From positions 2,676,001 to 2,740,000 of the forward strand of contig CP065003.1 in assembly GCA_016700175.1 (NCBI GenBank): a DNA stretch of 64,000 nucleotides, in the 5' to 3' direction. The translations under genes and the position numbers were made by a program. The notes under the pieces were generated by a model. The model had not been told where the DNA came from. It searched no databases and saw only the letters and a list, made by a program, of their open reading frames with translations. The first letter of the stretch is position 1. Each line of letters starts with the position of its first letter. This DNA comes from Acidobacteriota bacterium (lineage in GTDB: Bacteria; Acidobacteriota; Blastocatellia; Pyrinomonadales; Pyrinomonadaceae). Below are positions 43,401 to 52,973 of this stretch, one piece after another.

Positions 43401-46235
43401 CTAACCGCCCGCCGCGGCGAGTATCTTCGCTATCTCGCTTGTCCTTGCCGGTTTTGCGAGATGGAAATCAAATCCAGCTTCTTTCGATCTGTCCCGTGCT
43501 TCCTCGTGACTGTATCCCGAAACGGCGACCAGCAGGTTCGGGTAATCTTCCGACCGCAGCGTCTCCGCGATCTCGTATCCGGACCGGTCGGGAAGCCCGA
43601 GATCGACCAGCGCAGCGTCAGGCTTCAATTCCCTTATCAGCCGCAGACCCTCGGCAGCTGTCGCTGCGGTCGCAACCTTGCACCCCAGGCCTTCAAGCAG
43701 CATCGCCGAAGTCGTTAGGATCTCCGCGTTGTCCTCGACCAGGACCACGTTCATTCCGGGCGGGATCTCGATCTCGGGTTCCGCGGCGGGTTCGACGAAA
43801 GCCTCTTCCCCCGCCGGGAGCGCAGGCAGCGAGACCTCGAATTTCGAGCCCTTCCCGGGTCCGTCGCTGAACGCCTCGATCCGTCCGCCGTGGAGCTCGA
43901 CAAGGTTCTTTGTCAGCGCGAGCCCGATCCCCAGTCCCGTTACGGCATGGCCGTCGGGTTTCACCTGATAAAACGGATCGAAGATCTTCTCAAGCGCCGC
44001 CTTGTCCATTCCGATCCCTTCGTCGCGCACGCTCACGACCACCTCTCCATCCTTCGCGAGCGCGCGCACAACGATGTCTTTCTCCTCGCCGGTGTACCGG
44101 CAGGCGTTGCTCAGAAGGTTTGAGAATATCTGTTCAAGTCTCGTCGAGTCGCCCCGTACGATCAAAGGCCCGGCGATCGCGGTAAGTACGTTCTGGCGTT
44201 TGTCTTCGTATCTGCTTCGTGCGGCAGCGGCCGCCGCCTGAAGAACCTCTTCCAGATCGACCCGCTTCGGATCAAGCACTATGCGATTCTGGGAGACGCG
44301 GGACAGGTCGAGCAGGTCGTCTAGCAGCTTCGACATCGTTTCGATACTGCTCTGCATGATCTTCGCGACGTCCTCGGGACGCCCGAATCCACGGTCGATG
44401 ATATCGACGCTTCCGCGAAGCGCACTCAGCGGATTTCGGAGCTCGTGACCGAGGATCGCGAGGAACTCGTTCTTCTTTGCGTCCGCTTCTTTGAGCTCCG
44501 CGACAGCACGCTGAAGCGTTTCTTCGAGTCGCTTTTTCTCGGTGATATCCCTGGCGACCTTGGACGCGCCGGTTATCCGTCCCTGGGAATCACGAACCGG
44601 CGAGATCGTCACCGAGATGTCGATCAGGCGTCCGTCCTTCGTCCGCCGCACAGTCTCGAAATGCTCGATCTTCCTGCCCGCCTTGAGATTCCGGAGGATC
44701 TCCTCCTCTTCCTCAAGCCGGTCATCGGGAATGATCAAGGTGATCCGCCGGCCGACCGCTTCTTCAGCCGTATAGCCGAAGATCTTCTCGGCGCCTTTGT
44801 TCCACGAGACGATCCTGCTTTCAAGGTCCTTGCTGACGATCGCGTCGTTGGAAGATTCCACGATGCTGGACAGCAGGTCCTTTGCCTTTTCAGCCAGCTT
44901 CTTCTCGGTGATGTCGGTGACCATCCCGATCATCTTGACGGGCTCTCCGCTATCGAAAAACACCTGGCCGCTTGCCTCGATCCATCGCATCTCTCCGTTG
45001 ATACGGTTGGCGACCCGGTAGATCGTGTGGTACCTGCCTCCGCTTTCGGGATCGAACGACCTCCCGATCGCTTCTCTGGTCTCCTCGCGGTCGTCCGGAT
45101 GAAGGCCGTCGTAGAAGAGCTCAAGCGTCGGAAGCTCGCCGTCCCGCACACCCCAAATGTCAAAGAGCAGCTGGTCCCATTCAAGGTCTCCGGTAGCGAT
45201 CTCGTATTCGAAGTACCCGCAGCGGTTGCTCTCAAGAGCGATCCGCAGTTTCTCTTCGCTCTCGCGAAGCGCCTGTTCGTACTCGAGCTGCTCGTTTACG
45301 TCGGTGTTGGTCCCGAACCAACGGACGATCCTTCCTTTCTCGTCACGGATCGGCTTCGCCCTCGAAAGGAACCATCGGAACTCTCCGGAGGCGCTTCGAA
45401 GAGGGAATGTATCCTCCCATTCTTCACCCGCTTCGATGTGGCTCTTGAACTTCAGCGTGATCTCGTCGACGAGGTCCTGCCTGTGTACGGACCGCCAGCC
45501 CCAGCCTTTCATCTCTTCCGGCGTGGTGCCCGTGTATTCATACCAACGGTCGTTGTACCAGAATATGTATCCCGTCTGATCGGCCATCCAGGCGAGCTGT
45601 GGGATCGAGTTGGCCATTGTCCGGAACTGCTGTTCCCTGTTGAAGATCGTCTCTCGAGCGGTGCGCGCCTGCAGTGCGGCGGAAAGCATGTTCGCCACCG
45701 AAACAAGGAAATTGGCGTCGTCGGAGGTGAACCGGCGGTACCTTCGCGTGTGTACACCGAGGACTCCGAAATGCGATTCGCCGCTTTCGATCACACAGCT
45801 GATGCCGCTTACGACGCCGTGATCGATCAGAAGGTCGGGACCCTGAAACCGGACTTCCTCTTCGAGACACTCAACGATCACAGGCGTCCGGGACTCAAGC
45901 GTGTATCCGGCCTGCGAACCTCGGTCGGCAGGAACGCGTGCGGATCCGACCAGGCCCTCGTTCCATCCCACACCCGCGATCATCAACAAGGATTTGCCAT
46001 CGGGCTCACACCGGAGCACTTTGCACAGGTCAGCATCGAGCACTCGCGCAACCTCGCTGACGGCGCGTTCGATCAGGAACTCGGGCTCAGCTCCGCTCAG
46101 GGCGAGTTCACCCATCTTCGCCACAACGGAATGCTGCCGCTCGCGGCTTGCGATCCTGCGCTTGAGCCTTTCTATTTCGGCGGCTGCGTCCGATACTTCG
46201 ATCTCTCCCTGAGGCTGTGTGGATTCAGAACTCAT
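43401..46235 (-). CDS. Hybrid sensor histidine kinase (GAF-PAS-PAS-PAS-HisKA-HATPase-REC)
   Basis: Soluble sensor kinase of 944 residues; no transmembrane helix is visible. A short coiled coil (about 15-40) leads to a GAF domain (about 45-190), then three PAS/PAC units (about 205-330, 335-455, 465-590), HisKA with phospho-acceptor H597 in GHELRNPLSALRG, an HATPase domain (N box NLLSNACRYTGEE, G1 DEGIGMDKAALE, G2 TGLGIGLALTKNLVELHGG) and a C-terminal receiver with phospho-acceptor D878 in ALVDLGLPD. PAS and GAF suggest a small-molecule or redox signal. The HD-GYP regulator 1.3 kb away, across a repeat field, could be a partner but is on the other strand. Confidence 0.92.
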   Translation of the reverse strand: MSSESTQPQGEIEVSDAAAEIERLKRRIASRERQHSVVAKMGELALSGAEPEFLIERAVSEVARVLDADLCKVLRCEPDGKSLLMIAGVGWNEGLVGSARVPADRGSQAGYTLESRTPVIVECLEEEVRFQGPDLLIDHGVVSGISCVIESGESHFGVLGVHTRRYRRFTSDDANFLVSVANMLSAALQARTARETIFNREQQFRTMANSIPQLAWMADQTGYIFWYNDRWYEYTGTTPEEMKGWGWRSVHRQDLVDEITLKFKSHIEAGEEWEDTFPLRSASGEFRWFLSRAKPIRDEKGRIVRWFGTNTDVNEQLEYEQALRESEEKLRIALESNRCGYFEYEIATGDLEWDQLLFDIWGVRDGELPTLELFYDGLHPDDREETREAIGRSFDPESGGRYHTIYRVANRINGEMRWIEASGQVFFDSGEPVKMIGMVTDITEKKLAEKAKDLLSSIVESSNDAIVSKDLESRIVSWNKGAEKIFGYTAEEAVGRRITLIIPDDRLEEEEEILRNLKAGRKIEHFETVRRTKDGRLIDISVTISPVRDSQGRITGASKVARDITEKKRLEETLQRAVAELKEADAKKNEFLAILGHELRNPLSALRGSVDIIDRGFGRPEDVAKIMQSSIETMSKLLDDLLDLSRVSQNRIVLDPKRVDLEEVLQAAAAAARSRYEDKRQNVLTAIAGPLIVRGDSTRLEQIFSNLLSNACRYTGEEKDIVVRALAKDGEVVVSVRDEGIGMDKAALEKIFDPFYQVKPDGHAVTGLGIGLALTKNLVELHGGRIEAFSDGPGKGSKFEVSLPALPAGEEAFVEPAAEPEIEIPPGMNVVLVEDNAEILTTSAMLLEGLGCKVATAATAAEGLRLIRELKPDAALVDLGLPDRSGYEIAETLRSEDYPNLLVAVSGYSHEEARDRSKEAGFDFHLAKPARTSEIAKILAAAGG

Positions 46236-46539
46236 TTACATCAAGTTGGCCGAGCGTTCGTGCCCGGTCCTGTCGTTGATGTGAGAGGTTCGACAGAACC
46301 GGACGAAGCATTTCAAACGCTTCCGGTAACCGCATCTGTCCTCGACTGTGCCGCAATAATAGCAAGATAGCGGCAGATCCACTGATCTTTTTTCTACGAT
46401 GGCGCCTGTGTCGGGAGAGATCTGTGAAGGCCGATCGGGGAAGAGCCGGATCGATCAATACTACGAATAAAGCAAGGACGATCCGTTCGTTGGCAAAGGA
46501 CGATGATACGAAGGCGACGATGTTGAGTCAATCGATGCC

Positions 46540-47340
46540 GGCGCTCTCCGGCCGTTAAAGCGGCCGTAGATCGCGGGGGCCTCTGTTCCGTGGGCTGCGC
46601 CTACACCGGAACGCACGCGTCCCGCGTGCAGTGAGCGAAGCGAAGACCTTTGCTGCAAACATGCAGCCGCTAAAGCGGTTGGAGATCGCGAGGGGCCTCT
46701 GTCCCGTGGGTTGCGCCCTCACCGGAACGCACGCGTCCCGCGTGCAGTGAGCGAAGCGAAGACCTTTGCTGCAGACATGCAGCCGCTAAAGCGGCTGGAG
46801 AACGCGGGGGCCTCTGTCCCGTGGGTTGCGCCCACACCGGAACGCACGCGTCCCGCGTGCAGTGAGCGAAGCGAAGACCTTTGCTGCAAACATGCAGCCG
46901 CTAAAGCGGCCGGAGATCGCGGGGGCCTCTGTCCCGTGGGCTGCGCCCTCACCGGAACGCACGCGTCCCGCGTGCATTGAGCGAAGCGAAGACCTTTGCT
47001 GCAGACATGCAGCCGCTAAAGCGGCCGGAGATCGCGGGGCCTCTGTCCCGTGGGTTGCGCCCACACCGGAACGCACGCGTCCCGCGTGCAGTGAGCGAAG
47101 CGAAGACCTTTGCTGCAAACATGCAGCCGCTAAAGCGGCCGGAGATCGCGGGGGCCTCTGTCCCGTGGGCTGCGCCCTCACCGGAACGCACGCGTCCCGC
47201 GTGCATTGAGCGAAGCGAAGACCTTTGCTGCAGACATGCAGCCGCTAAAGCGGCCGGAGATCGCGGGGCCTCTGTCCCGTGGGTTGCGCCCTTCGGGCTT
47301 ACCCACGGCTAAACTCAAATGACCGCTACGCGGTCTCCCG
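46540..47340 (+). repeat. 115-bp tandem repeat field derived from the hairpin module
   Basis: About seven units with period 114-116 bp, marked by CCGCTAAAGCGG at 46667, 46783, 46898, 47013, 47127 and 47242 (and a variant near 46550). Each unit has GCCGCTAAAGCGGC, CCCGTGGGTTGCGCCC, and CGCACGCGTCCCGCGTGC followed by GAGCGAAGCGAAG. Two unit types alternate in the right half, so the two-unit block 46898-47126 is repeated at 47127 (period 229). The right end finishes as a complete module, with CCGTGGGTTGCG...ACCCACGG and GACCGCTACGCGGTC (47321-47335). Bases 46236-46539 and 47341-47495 show no other feature. Confidence 0.92.
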
Positions 47341-47495
47341 TCTCCTTCCCCGTAACTTCCCAAAATCATTGCAGAAACTGAGCCGCTTGTGCTAACTTTC
47401 TAATGCCCCGGGGGGCGCGCTTCCGCGTACAACAGGCCTTCCGGGAAAACCTTCGAAAGCACCCCGCAAAAAAATAAAACGTAAGAGAGCCGAGT

Positions 47496-48635
47496 ATGGT
47501 CGAGATCCTAAAGCCCGAAAGGTCGCTCCTCATTATCGAGCCTGAAGCAGGGCGAAGCTCGCCGCTTGTCGAATTCTTCGCCGCCAGGTATGAGTGCGAG
47601 CGCGTGGTACAGGAAGGCGAGGCGATCACGCTTCTGCGCGAAAGAGATTTTGGAGTAGTCCTGGGCGATTTATGCGACGGCCTGTTTGACGGGCCCGGGC
47701 TGGTCAAGAGCATTTGCGGGAATTCAGCTTGTTCCGAAGTTATCGTGATCGCATCCGAGAACGATTCCGATCACGCTATCGAGTGCTTTCGCGCGGGCGC
47801 TTTCGATTTCATCAAGCGTCCCTTCGAGCTCGACTATCTGGAGTCCGCCGTGACACGAGCTTTCGAGAAGTTCGAGCATGGCCTCATAACGTCACACTAT
47901 CAATCGGGGCTCGAAGACCTCCTGGCGCACCGGAGCGCCGCGCTCGACCGGGCGCTTGAGGATGTCGAGAATTCTTATCGAGTTACGCTGAAAGCGCTTG
48001 TCCAGGCGCTGGAAACACGTGATTTCGAAACGCACGGACATTCGGAACGTGTTGTCACTTTCAGCCTAAGACTTGGGCACGAGCTTGGTCTTTCGCACGA
48101 ATCATTGCGCGACCTGGAACTCGGTGCGCTTCTTCACGACATCGGCAAGATCGGAGTTCCCGACTCGATACTCCGCAAGCCTTCCAAGCTGACCGAAAAG
48201 GAATGGGAGAAGATGAAGCTTCACCCGGTCCACGGCCACCGGATACTCAGGAACATTCCCTTCCTCGGAGGCGCCGCGCGCGTTGTGGCACAGCATCACG
48301 AGCGCTGGGACGGAACCGGCTATCCGAATGGCCTCAAAGGCGAGGCGATCGATATAGGCGCGAGGATCTTCGCGGTGATCGACGCATTCGACGCGATGAT
48401 CTCAGACCGCGTCTACAGGCGCGGACGACCTTACGAAGATGCGATCAAGGAGCTTGACGCGTGCGCGGGTTCTCAGTTCGATCCTCTGGTAGTCGAGGCA
48501 TTCAGGAGCGTTCCGCGCGAAGACTGGGATTTCCTCAGGGAGAGATCGGTCAAAACGAAACAGGAGGTTTTCTCGTTCCAGGCTATCGTAGAAGACCTTG
48601 TCCGCTCGAAACGCGAGGTCGAGCTTGTACATTAA
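47496..48635 (+). CDS. Response regulator with HD-GYP phosphodiesterase domain
   Basis: Predicted cyclic-di-GMP phosphodiesterase. Receiver domain at about residues 8-125 (phospho-acceptor Asp in VVLGDLCDG, conserved Lys in FIKRPF; the acidic pair is EPE), a helical linker, then HD-GYP at about 155-350. Metal motif HDIGK has H214-D215, followed by HHERWDGTGYP (GTGYP from residue 273), FAVIDAFDAM and DPLVVEAF. 379 residues is normal. It would lower cyclic-di-GMP, which fits with pilus motility genes elsewhere in the window; no cognate kinase is adjacent except the hybrid kinase on the other strand. Confidence 0.92.
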   Translation: MVEILKPERSLLIIEPEAGRSSPLVEFFAARYECERVVQEGEAITLLRERDFGVVLGDLCDGLFDGPGLVKSICGNSACSEVIVIASENDSDHAIECFRAGAFDFIKRPFELDYLESAVTRAFEKFEHGLITSHYQSGLEDLLAHRSAALDRALEDVENSYRVTLKALVQALETRDFETHGHSERVVTFSLRLGHELGLSHESLRDLELGALLHDIGKIGVPDSILRKPSKLTEKEWEKMKLHPVHGHRILRNIPFLGGAARVVAQHHERWDGTGYPNGLKGEAIDIGARIFAVIDAFDAMISDRVYRRGRPYEDAIKELDACAGSQFDPLVVEAFRSVPREDWDFLRERSVKTKQEVFSFQAIVEDLVRSKREVELVH

Positions 48636-48675
48636 AGGGCTGAGGCCTGAACAGCGTTTCGAACATATCGACTCA

Positions 48676-48715
48676 TTTTCTCAGTCCTCAGTCCTTCTTC
48701 CTCAGTCCTCTTTCA
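48676..48715 (-). repeat. Short 7-bp array between convergent genes
   Basis: On the minus strand GAGGACT-type heptamers (interrupted) begin within about ten bases after the TAG of the 48717-49343 gene. TGA lies on the coding strand of that gene, as in the other heptamer arrays. Confidence 0.65.
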
Positions 48716-48716
48716 G

Positions 48717-49343
48717 CTACATCGTTATCAGTTTGCTCCTGATCCCGGCAGCGGCCATTTCAATGACGTAGTCTATCTGCTGATTGCGAGCAACATCTGA
48801 GTTAGCCGACCACTCTTTAGGAGCGCTGATGTTTCCGGCTTTTCGCAAAGCTGACACGACCTGTTTCCTGACGTCGGCGGGTAGGACGACGCCAGCCAGA
48901 AAGCCCAGCTTCAAGCCTTCGTGATAGTGCCCCACGCGTATATCGTTCATCGCCTCGTCCACTACATTGATCCTGAGATTGTAACGCCTGAATCTCGAGA
49001 CGACGTGACTCCATCTCCAGTTACTGATAGCCATCACGAATCCCTGGGCAAAGCCCATAAGCTTGTTCTCCTGTTTCGCCTGCTCCCTGGCTTGGTAGTA
49101 GCCCGATCCAAGTGCGACATAGACTCCCGCCATCGTCGCAATCGGAACTCCGGCGGTCAGAGCAAAAGAAGCTGCCGCGGCTCCTTGGAACATCAAACCG
49201 CCAGTCTGCATTTCGTAAAGGAAGATGATCTTGTCGAAGTAAGCGCCAATAAGGCCCTCTTTGGCCAGTGCGGCCATGGTGTAGAGCCCGCTGACACCAT
49301 CGAGAGCCTTCAGGTAAGCGTCGATCTGAGAAGGCAGCGCCAT
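48717..49343 (-). CDS. Hypothetical protein, probably membrane-associated
   Basis: Unrecognised 208-residue protein. A central alanine/glycine-rich hydrophobic stretch (about 45-85; GGLMFQGAAAASFALTAGVP and ATMAGVYVALGSGYY) could form two transmembrane hairpins. The rest is amphipathic and polar (ISNWRWSHVVSRFRRYNLRI). GGAGG sits about eight bases before the ATG. It is convergent with the HD-GYP gene and is downstream of the SDR gene across a repeat module. Other roles cannot be inferred. Confidence 0.65.
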   Translation of the reverse strand: MALPSQIDAYLKALDGVSGLYTMAALAKEGLIGAYFDKIIFLYEMQTGGLMFQGAAAASFALTAGVPIATMAGVYVALGSGYYQAREQAKQENKLMGFAQGFVMAISNWRWSHVVSRFRRYNLRINVVDEAMNDIRVGHYHEGLKLGFLAGVVLPADVRKQVVSALRKAGNISAPKEWSANSDVARNQQIDYVIEMAAAGIRSKLITM

Positions 49344-49494
49344 CGTGTTTCCTCCTGGAATATGACGGCAAGACCGGTTCGACCCGTTTCTCGCCGCGCT
49401 GTATATCGGTGAAACGTATTAAGCGCCTGTTTCTCTGAAATGTAAATAGATTTTTTCGAAGTGGATTTGTGCGTCAACCGGGGGTGACCTACGT

Positions 49495-49742
49495 ATCGCA
49501 CGCGTCCCGCGTGCAGTGAGCGAAGCGAATGCGTTTGCCGCAAACATTTCGCCGCTAAAGCGGCTGGATAGTTTTGGGTGCTCCCGTACCGTGGACTGCG
49601 CCCTTCGGGCTTGTCCACGGCTAAATGCACATGACCGCTACGCGGTCGACAACTCAGCCCGCTCAGCCAACTCAGCCCACTCAGCAAACTCGGTAAACTT
49701 AGACAACTCACCAAACTCCCCAACTCATTCAACTCAAAAACC
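49495..49742 (+). repeat. Complete hairpin module plus 9-bp array
   Basis: In order: CGCACGCGTCCCGCGTGC with GAGCGAAGCGAA, GCCGCTAAAGCGGC, CCGTGGACTGCG...TTGTCCACGG (49589-49620), GACCGCTACGCGGTC (49633-49647), then about ten AACTC-plus-four-base units to 49742. The second hairpin has GTGGAC/GTCCAC where other copies have GTGGGT/ACCCAC, a two-position compensatory change. The array runs into the SDR stop codon. No gene is in 49344-49728. Confidence 0.88.
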
Positions 49743-50631
49743 TTTCCCCTGTCATCTCTTCGGACACTTTCCATAGGCGTTCCGCGATCGAGTCGTTTTT
49801 TGCAAGGTCGTTCGGTTCAACCCTGACCGGATGTCCCCACATTTCTCTGATCCCGTCCGGCCCGAAATATGCGCCGCTTTCTGCCTCGTCATCGACAGCA
49901 GCGCGGAGCGTCGGCAAAGCGCCTTTGTCTACCGACATCGCGAAGAAGTTATTCAGGAAATTCGCTATACCGGAATTTCGCTGGAGGTCTGTCGCCGTCC
50001 ATCCGGGATGGGCGGCGGTGATCACCACATTCTCCCCCTCGGCTTCTGTCCTGCGCGCCAGTTCGCGCGTGAAGTAGAGATTGGCGATCTTGCTGTCGCC
50101 GTAAGCAGTCCACGCAGAGTAGTCACGTGCTTCCCAGTTGAGATCGTCGAAGTCCAGCTTGCCCATCCTGTGGGCGCCACTCGAGACATTTACCACTCTG
50201 GATCCTTCGGTGCGCTTCAGCAGATCGAACAGCCTGGCGGTCAGCACAAAGTGGCCAAGGTGATTCGTTCCGAACTGCAGTTCGAAGCCGTCCTTTGTTT
50301 TCGAATAAGGCGGAACCATCACGCCGGCGTTGTTTATCAGGAGGTCGAGTCTAAGGAATCGGGAAATGAACCCATCAGCGAATTCCCTTACCGACTGAAG
50401 GTCAGCCAGATCCAGCTTCATCAAGTGAAGAACTCCGTGCGGGTGTGCCTCCAGAATTCGGTTTCTCGCCGCGTCTCCCTTCTCAAGATTGCGCACCGCG
50501 ATAATGACTTCCGCACCCTTCATCGCGAGAATCCTGGCGGCTTCTTCTCCGATTCCGCTGCTCGAACCGGTTACTATCGCGACATGCCCTTCTTGTGAAG
50601 GTACTTCCTCTGCTGTCCATTTCTTATTCAT
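49729..50631 (-). CDS. Short-chain dehydrogenase/reductase
   Basis: NAD(P)-dependent oxidoreductase of the retinol-dehydrogenase-like SDR group; substrate unknown. Cofactor motif TGSSSGIG (about residues 21-28), NNAGVM (about 100), catalytic Ser in SSGAH and Y177/K181 in AYGDSKIAN. 300 residues is normal. The last two codons and stop (AGT TGA) are part of a 9-bp array. A TetR-type regulator lies upstream on the same strand across a 295-base repeat module and is a likely controller. Confidence 0.9.
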   Translation of the reverse strand: MNKKWTAEEVPSQEGHVAIVTGSSSGIGEEAARILAMKGAEVIIAVRNLEKGDAARNRILEAHPHGVLHLMKLDLADLQSVREFADGFISRFLRLDLLINNAGVMVPPYSKTKDGFELQFGTNHLGHFVLTARLFDLLKRTEGSRVVNVSSGAHRMGKLDFDDLNWEARDYSAWTAYGDSKIANLYFTRELARRTEAEGENVVITAAHPGWTATDLQRNSGIANFLNNFFAMSVDKGALPTLRAAVDDEAESGAYFGPDGIREMWGHPVRVEPNDLAKNDSIAERLWKVSEEMTGERFLS

Positions 50632-50704
50632 TCATTCTCTTCCTTTACCTTGAGTTCGCCGGCGCGAAAGCGGCGGCGTTTTGAGGATTTGGGAACGCAT
50701 TCGC

Positions 50705-50940
50705 TTCTCTTCAAACATTTCGCCGCTAAAGCGGCTGGGGACCGAGTGGACACGTGTACCGTGGGTTGCGCCCTTCGGGCTTACCCACGGCTAAATGCAC
50801 ATGACCGCTTCGCGGTCGACGGTCAACGGTCAACTCTTAACTCAGCCAACTCAGCCAACTCAGCCAACTCAGTCAACTCAGCCAACTCTGCAAACTCTGC
50901 CAACTCTGCCAACTCACTCAACTCGGTCAACTCGCCTCCG
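50705..50940 (+). repeat. Hairpin module plus 9-bp array between tetR and SDR
   Basis: GCCGCTAAAGCGGC (about 50727), CCGTGGGTTGCG...ACCCACGG (50759-50790), GACCGCTTCGCGGTC (50803-50817), then about twelve AACTC-plus-four units to 50935. The array continues across the stop codon of the tetR-type gene. The 5'-most CACGCG palindrome of the full module is absent here. Confidence 0.88.
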
Positions 50941-51505
50941 TCACCGCGTCCCAGGCGATCTCATAGACCTTTTCCAGAAGCTCTCGGCCGAAGACAAGAT
51001 TCTCGCTGTTGCGGTTTCTGACCAGCCCGATCACAGGGAAGAACGCGAACGCCGAGAACACCGCCAGAGGGATGTCTTTGAACACGCCCTCTCGCTTTCC
51101 TCGCTCGAACAGTTCGATCAAAGGCCCGTAGTATCCTTCGCCTTCGTCCCGGCTAAGACGGTTTACCAGCGGAGAGTTCGCGAATTGCTCTCCGAATGCA
51201 AAATCAACCGGGTTCTCCGCCGCGTACCTATAGAAATTGAACCAGACTTTTCTGAACTCTTCCTCGATGTCGCCGCCCTCGTCCAGGTCACGCATCATCG
51301 CGGTGCTCATAGCACGCTTCACTTTCAGGTATATCTCGTTGAGAAGATCTTCTTTGTTCTCGAAATAGACATAGATGGTGGCCGGAGAAATGCCGGCGGC
51401 CTTAGCGATCTTTGACATAGAAGTATCTTCAAAACCGCCGCTCTGGATCAGGTCGATTGCAGCACGGCAAATCGCTTCCTTCTTGTTCTCGTCTTTGGTT
51501 CTCAT
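50927..51505 (-). CDS. TetR-family transcriptional regulator
   Basis: DNA-binding repressor of 192 residues. The N-terminal helix-turn-helix (about residues 10-56; IQSGGFEDTSMSKIAKAAGI and SPATIYVYFENKEDLLNEIY) is typical, followed by a helical ligand domain. The stop codon TGA and the preceding Ser come from the 9-bp array. It precedes the SDR gene in the same orientation, so it may control that gene and itself. The upstream gap 51506-51627 contains AT-rich sequence with ATTAAATGAATATTCG, a possible promoter or operator. Confidence 0.88.
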   Translation of the reverse strand: MRTKDENKKEAICRAAIDLIQSGGFEDTSMSKIAKAAGISPATIYVYFENKEDLLNEIYLKVKRAMSTAMMRDLDEGGDIEEEFRKVWFNFYRYAAENPVDFAFGEQFANSPLVNRLSRDEGEGYYGPLIELFERGKREGVFKDIPLAVFSAFAFFPVIGLVRNRNSENLVFGRELLEKVYEIAWDAVTEAS

Positions 51506-51718
51506 TTGAGGTCGATAGATAACTGACTGTTCGTTTATGTAAATTAAATGAATATTCGTTTATTGTCAAACCGGAAGGCGGGTTGGAAGGGGGGAATAGG
51601 TCGACCGCGTAGCGGTCATATGCATTTAGACATAATGTTTTGACCTGTCCTGCCTCAAGAACGTGGATTATGTTAGGTGAGATTCACCAACACCTAGCCA
51701 CAATTGAGGAGGACAGGC

Positions 51719-52903
51719 ATGAAGAATACTAACGCAATCAACGGAAAAGCGAGAGAGATCTTTGAGAATGAAGCACCGGAGTATCCGGCATACGTAGGGC
51801 TCGATGTCCATAAGGAGACTATCGTGGCGGCGATCGCCCGGGAGGGTCGGGGAAAGCCGGAGTCGCTTGGAACGATAGCGAACAAACCGAAGGAGGTGGC
51901 GAAGCTTGTCGAGCGGCTGAGCCGGGAGTTCGGGGGAGAGGTTCTGCTGTACTGCTACGAGGCAGGTCCGTGCGGATACGTTCTGTACCGTCAGCTGGTG
52001 GAGATGGGGCAGGAATGCCATGTTGTGGCACCGTCGAAGATCCCTAAGAAGCCCGGCGACAGGATAAAGACGGACCGGCGGGATGCGAGGAAGCTGGCCC
52101 GGCTATTGAGGAGCGGGGATCTTACGGCGGTATGGGTGCCGGGAGAGGAGCAGGAGGCGATGCGGGACCTGGCGCGGGCGCGGAACGACTTCAAGATCCA
52201 GGAGCGGAAGGCGCGCCAGCAACTGAGCGCTTTCATGCTCCGTCACGGGCATTCGTGGCCCAAGGGAAAGACGCGGTGGACGAAGGGCCACTTCGAATGG
52301 ATGGAGACGCGCAAGTTCCCTCACGAATGGCAGTATGTTGTGCTTCAGGGATACATCAGAGCGGTGAATGCGGCGGAGAAGAGGGTGGCTGACATCACGG
52401 CGGAAATGAGCATGGCGCTGCCGCACTGGTCGATGGCTCCGGTGGTCTACTCGCTGATGGCGTTCAGGGGTATCGACATGGTCAGCGCGATGGGGCTCCT
52501 GGCAGAACTCGGGGATCTGACCCGCTTCGACTCGCCGAAGCAACTGATGGGCTTTCTGGGGCTTGTGCCCAGCATACACGCCTCCGGCCCGACAAAGCGC
52601 GAGGGTGAGATAACGAAGACCGGCAACTCGAGGGCCCGGCGCCTGCTGGTCGAAGCCGCCTGGGCGTACCGCCATCCGGCGCGCATGACGGCTCATTTGA
52701 GACGAAAGGCGAAGAACGCGTCCGAAGAAGCCAGGGAGATATCCTGGAAGGCCCAGAAACGTTTGTGCGGAAGATACCGGTCGCTGGTCTACTCGGGCAA
52801 GAACAAGAACCAGACCACGGTGGCAGTCGCCAGGGAACTCTCGGGCTTTATCTGGGACGTGACACGGGTCGAGATGGCCAGGTTTGAAACCCCCGCCCGC
52901 TAG
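51719..52903 (+). CDS. IS110/IS1111-family DEDD transposase
   Basis: Recombinase with an N-terminal RuvC-like DEDD domain and C-terminal transposase_20 (serine-containing) domain. Acidic residues: Asp in GLDVHKE, Glu in CYEAGPCGY, and the Asp pair in KTDRRDARKLARLL. The C-terminal segment GIDMVSAMGLLAELGD and GFLGLVPSIHASG then GNSRARRLLVEAAW contains the conserved serine region. The start at 51719 follows GAGGAGG six bases upstream. 394 residues, intact. Confidence 0.95.
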   Translation: MKNTNAINGKAREIFENEAPEYPAYVGLDVHKETIVAAIAREGRGKPESLGTIANKPKEVAKLVERLSREFGGEVLLYCYEAGPCGYVLYRQLVEMGQECHVVAPSKIPKKPGDRIKTDRRDARKLARLLRSGDLTAVWVPGEEQEAMRDLARARNDFKIQERKARQQLSAFMLRHGHSWPKGKTRWTKGHFEWMETRKFPHEWQYVVLQGYIRAVNAAEKRVADITAEMSMALPHWSMAPVVYSLMAFRGIDMVSAMGLLAELGDLTRFDSPKQLMGFLGLVPSIHASGPTKREGEITKTGNSRARRLLVEAAWAYRHPARMTAHLRRKAKNASEEAREISWKAQKRLCGRYRSLVYSGKNKNQTTVAVARELSGFIWDVTRVEMARFETPAR

Positions 52904-52973
52904 CGGGCCGGTAACGCATCGCAAAGAAGTATCCGACAAGAGGAAAAGAAGTTAACCACAGAAGAAAAGGAGG

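Noticed and set aside
46711..47312. Overlapping open frames across the 115-bp repeats on both strands
   Set aside because: They repeat with the DNA unit, lack start signals and are not conserved protein-like sequences.
46540..47340. CRISPR array
   Set aside because: Unit length (115 bp), absence of unique 30-40 bp spacers and absence of cas genes do not fit.
43401..48635. Hybrid kinase and HD-GYP regulator as one operon
   Set aside because: They are on opposite strands and separated by a 1.2-kb repeat field.
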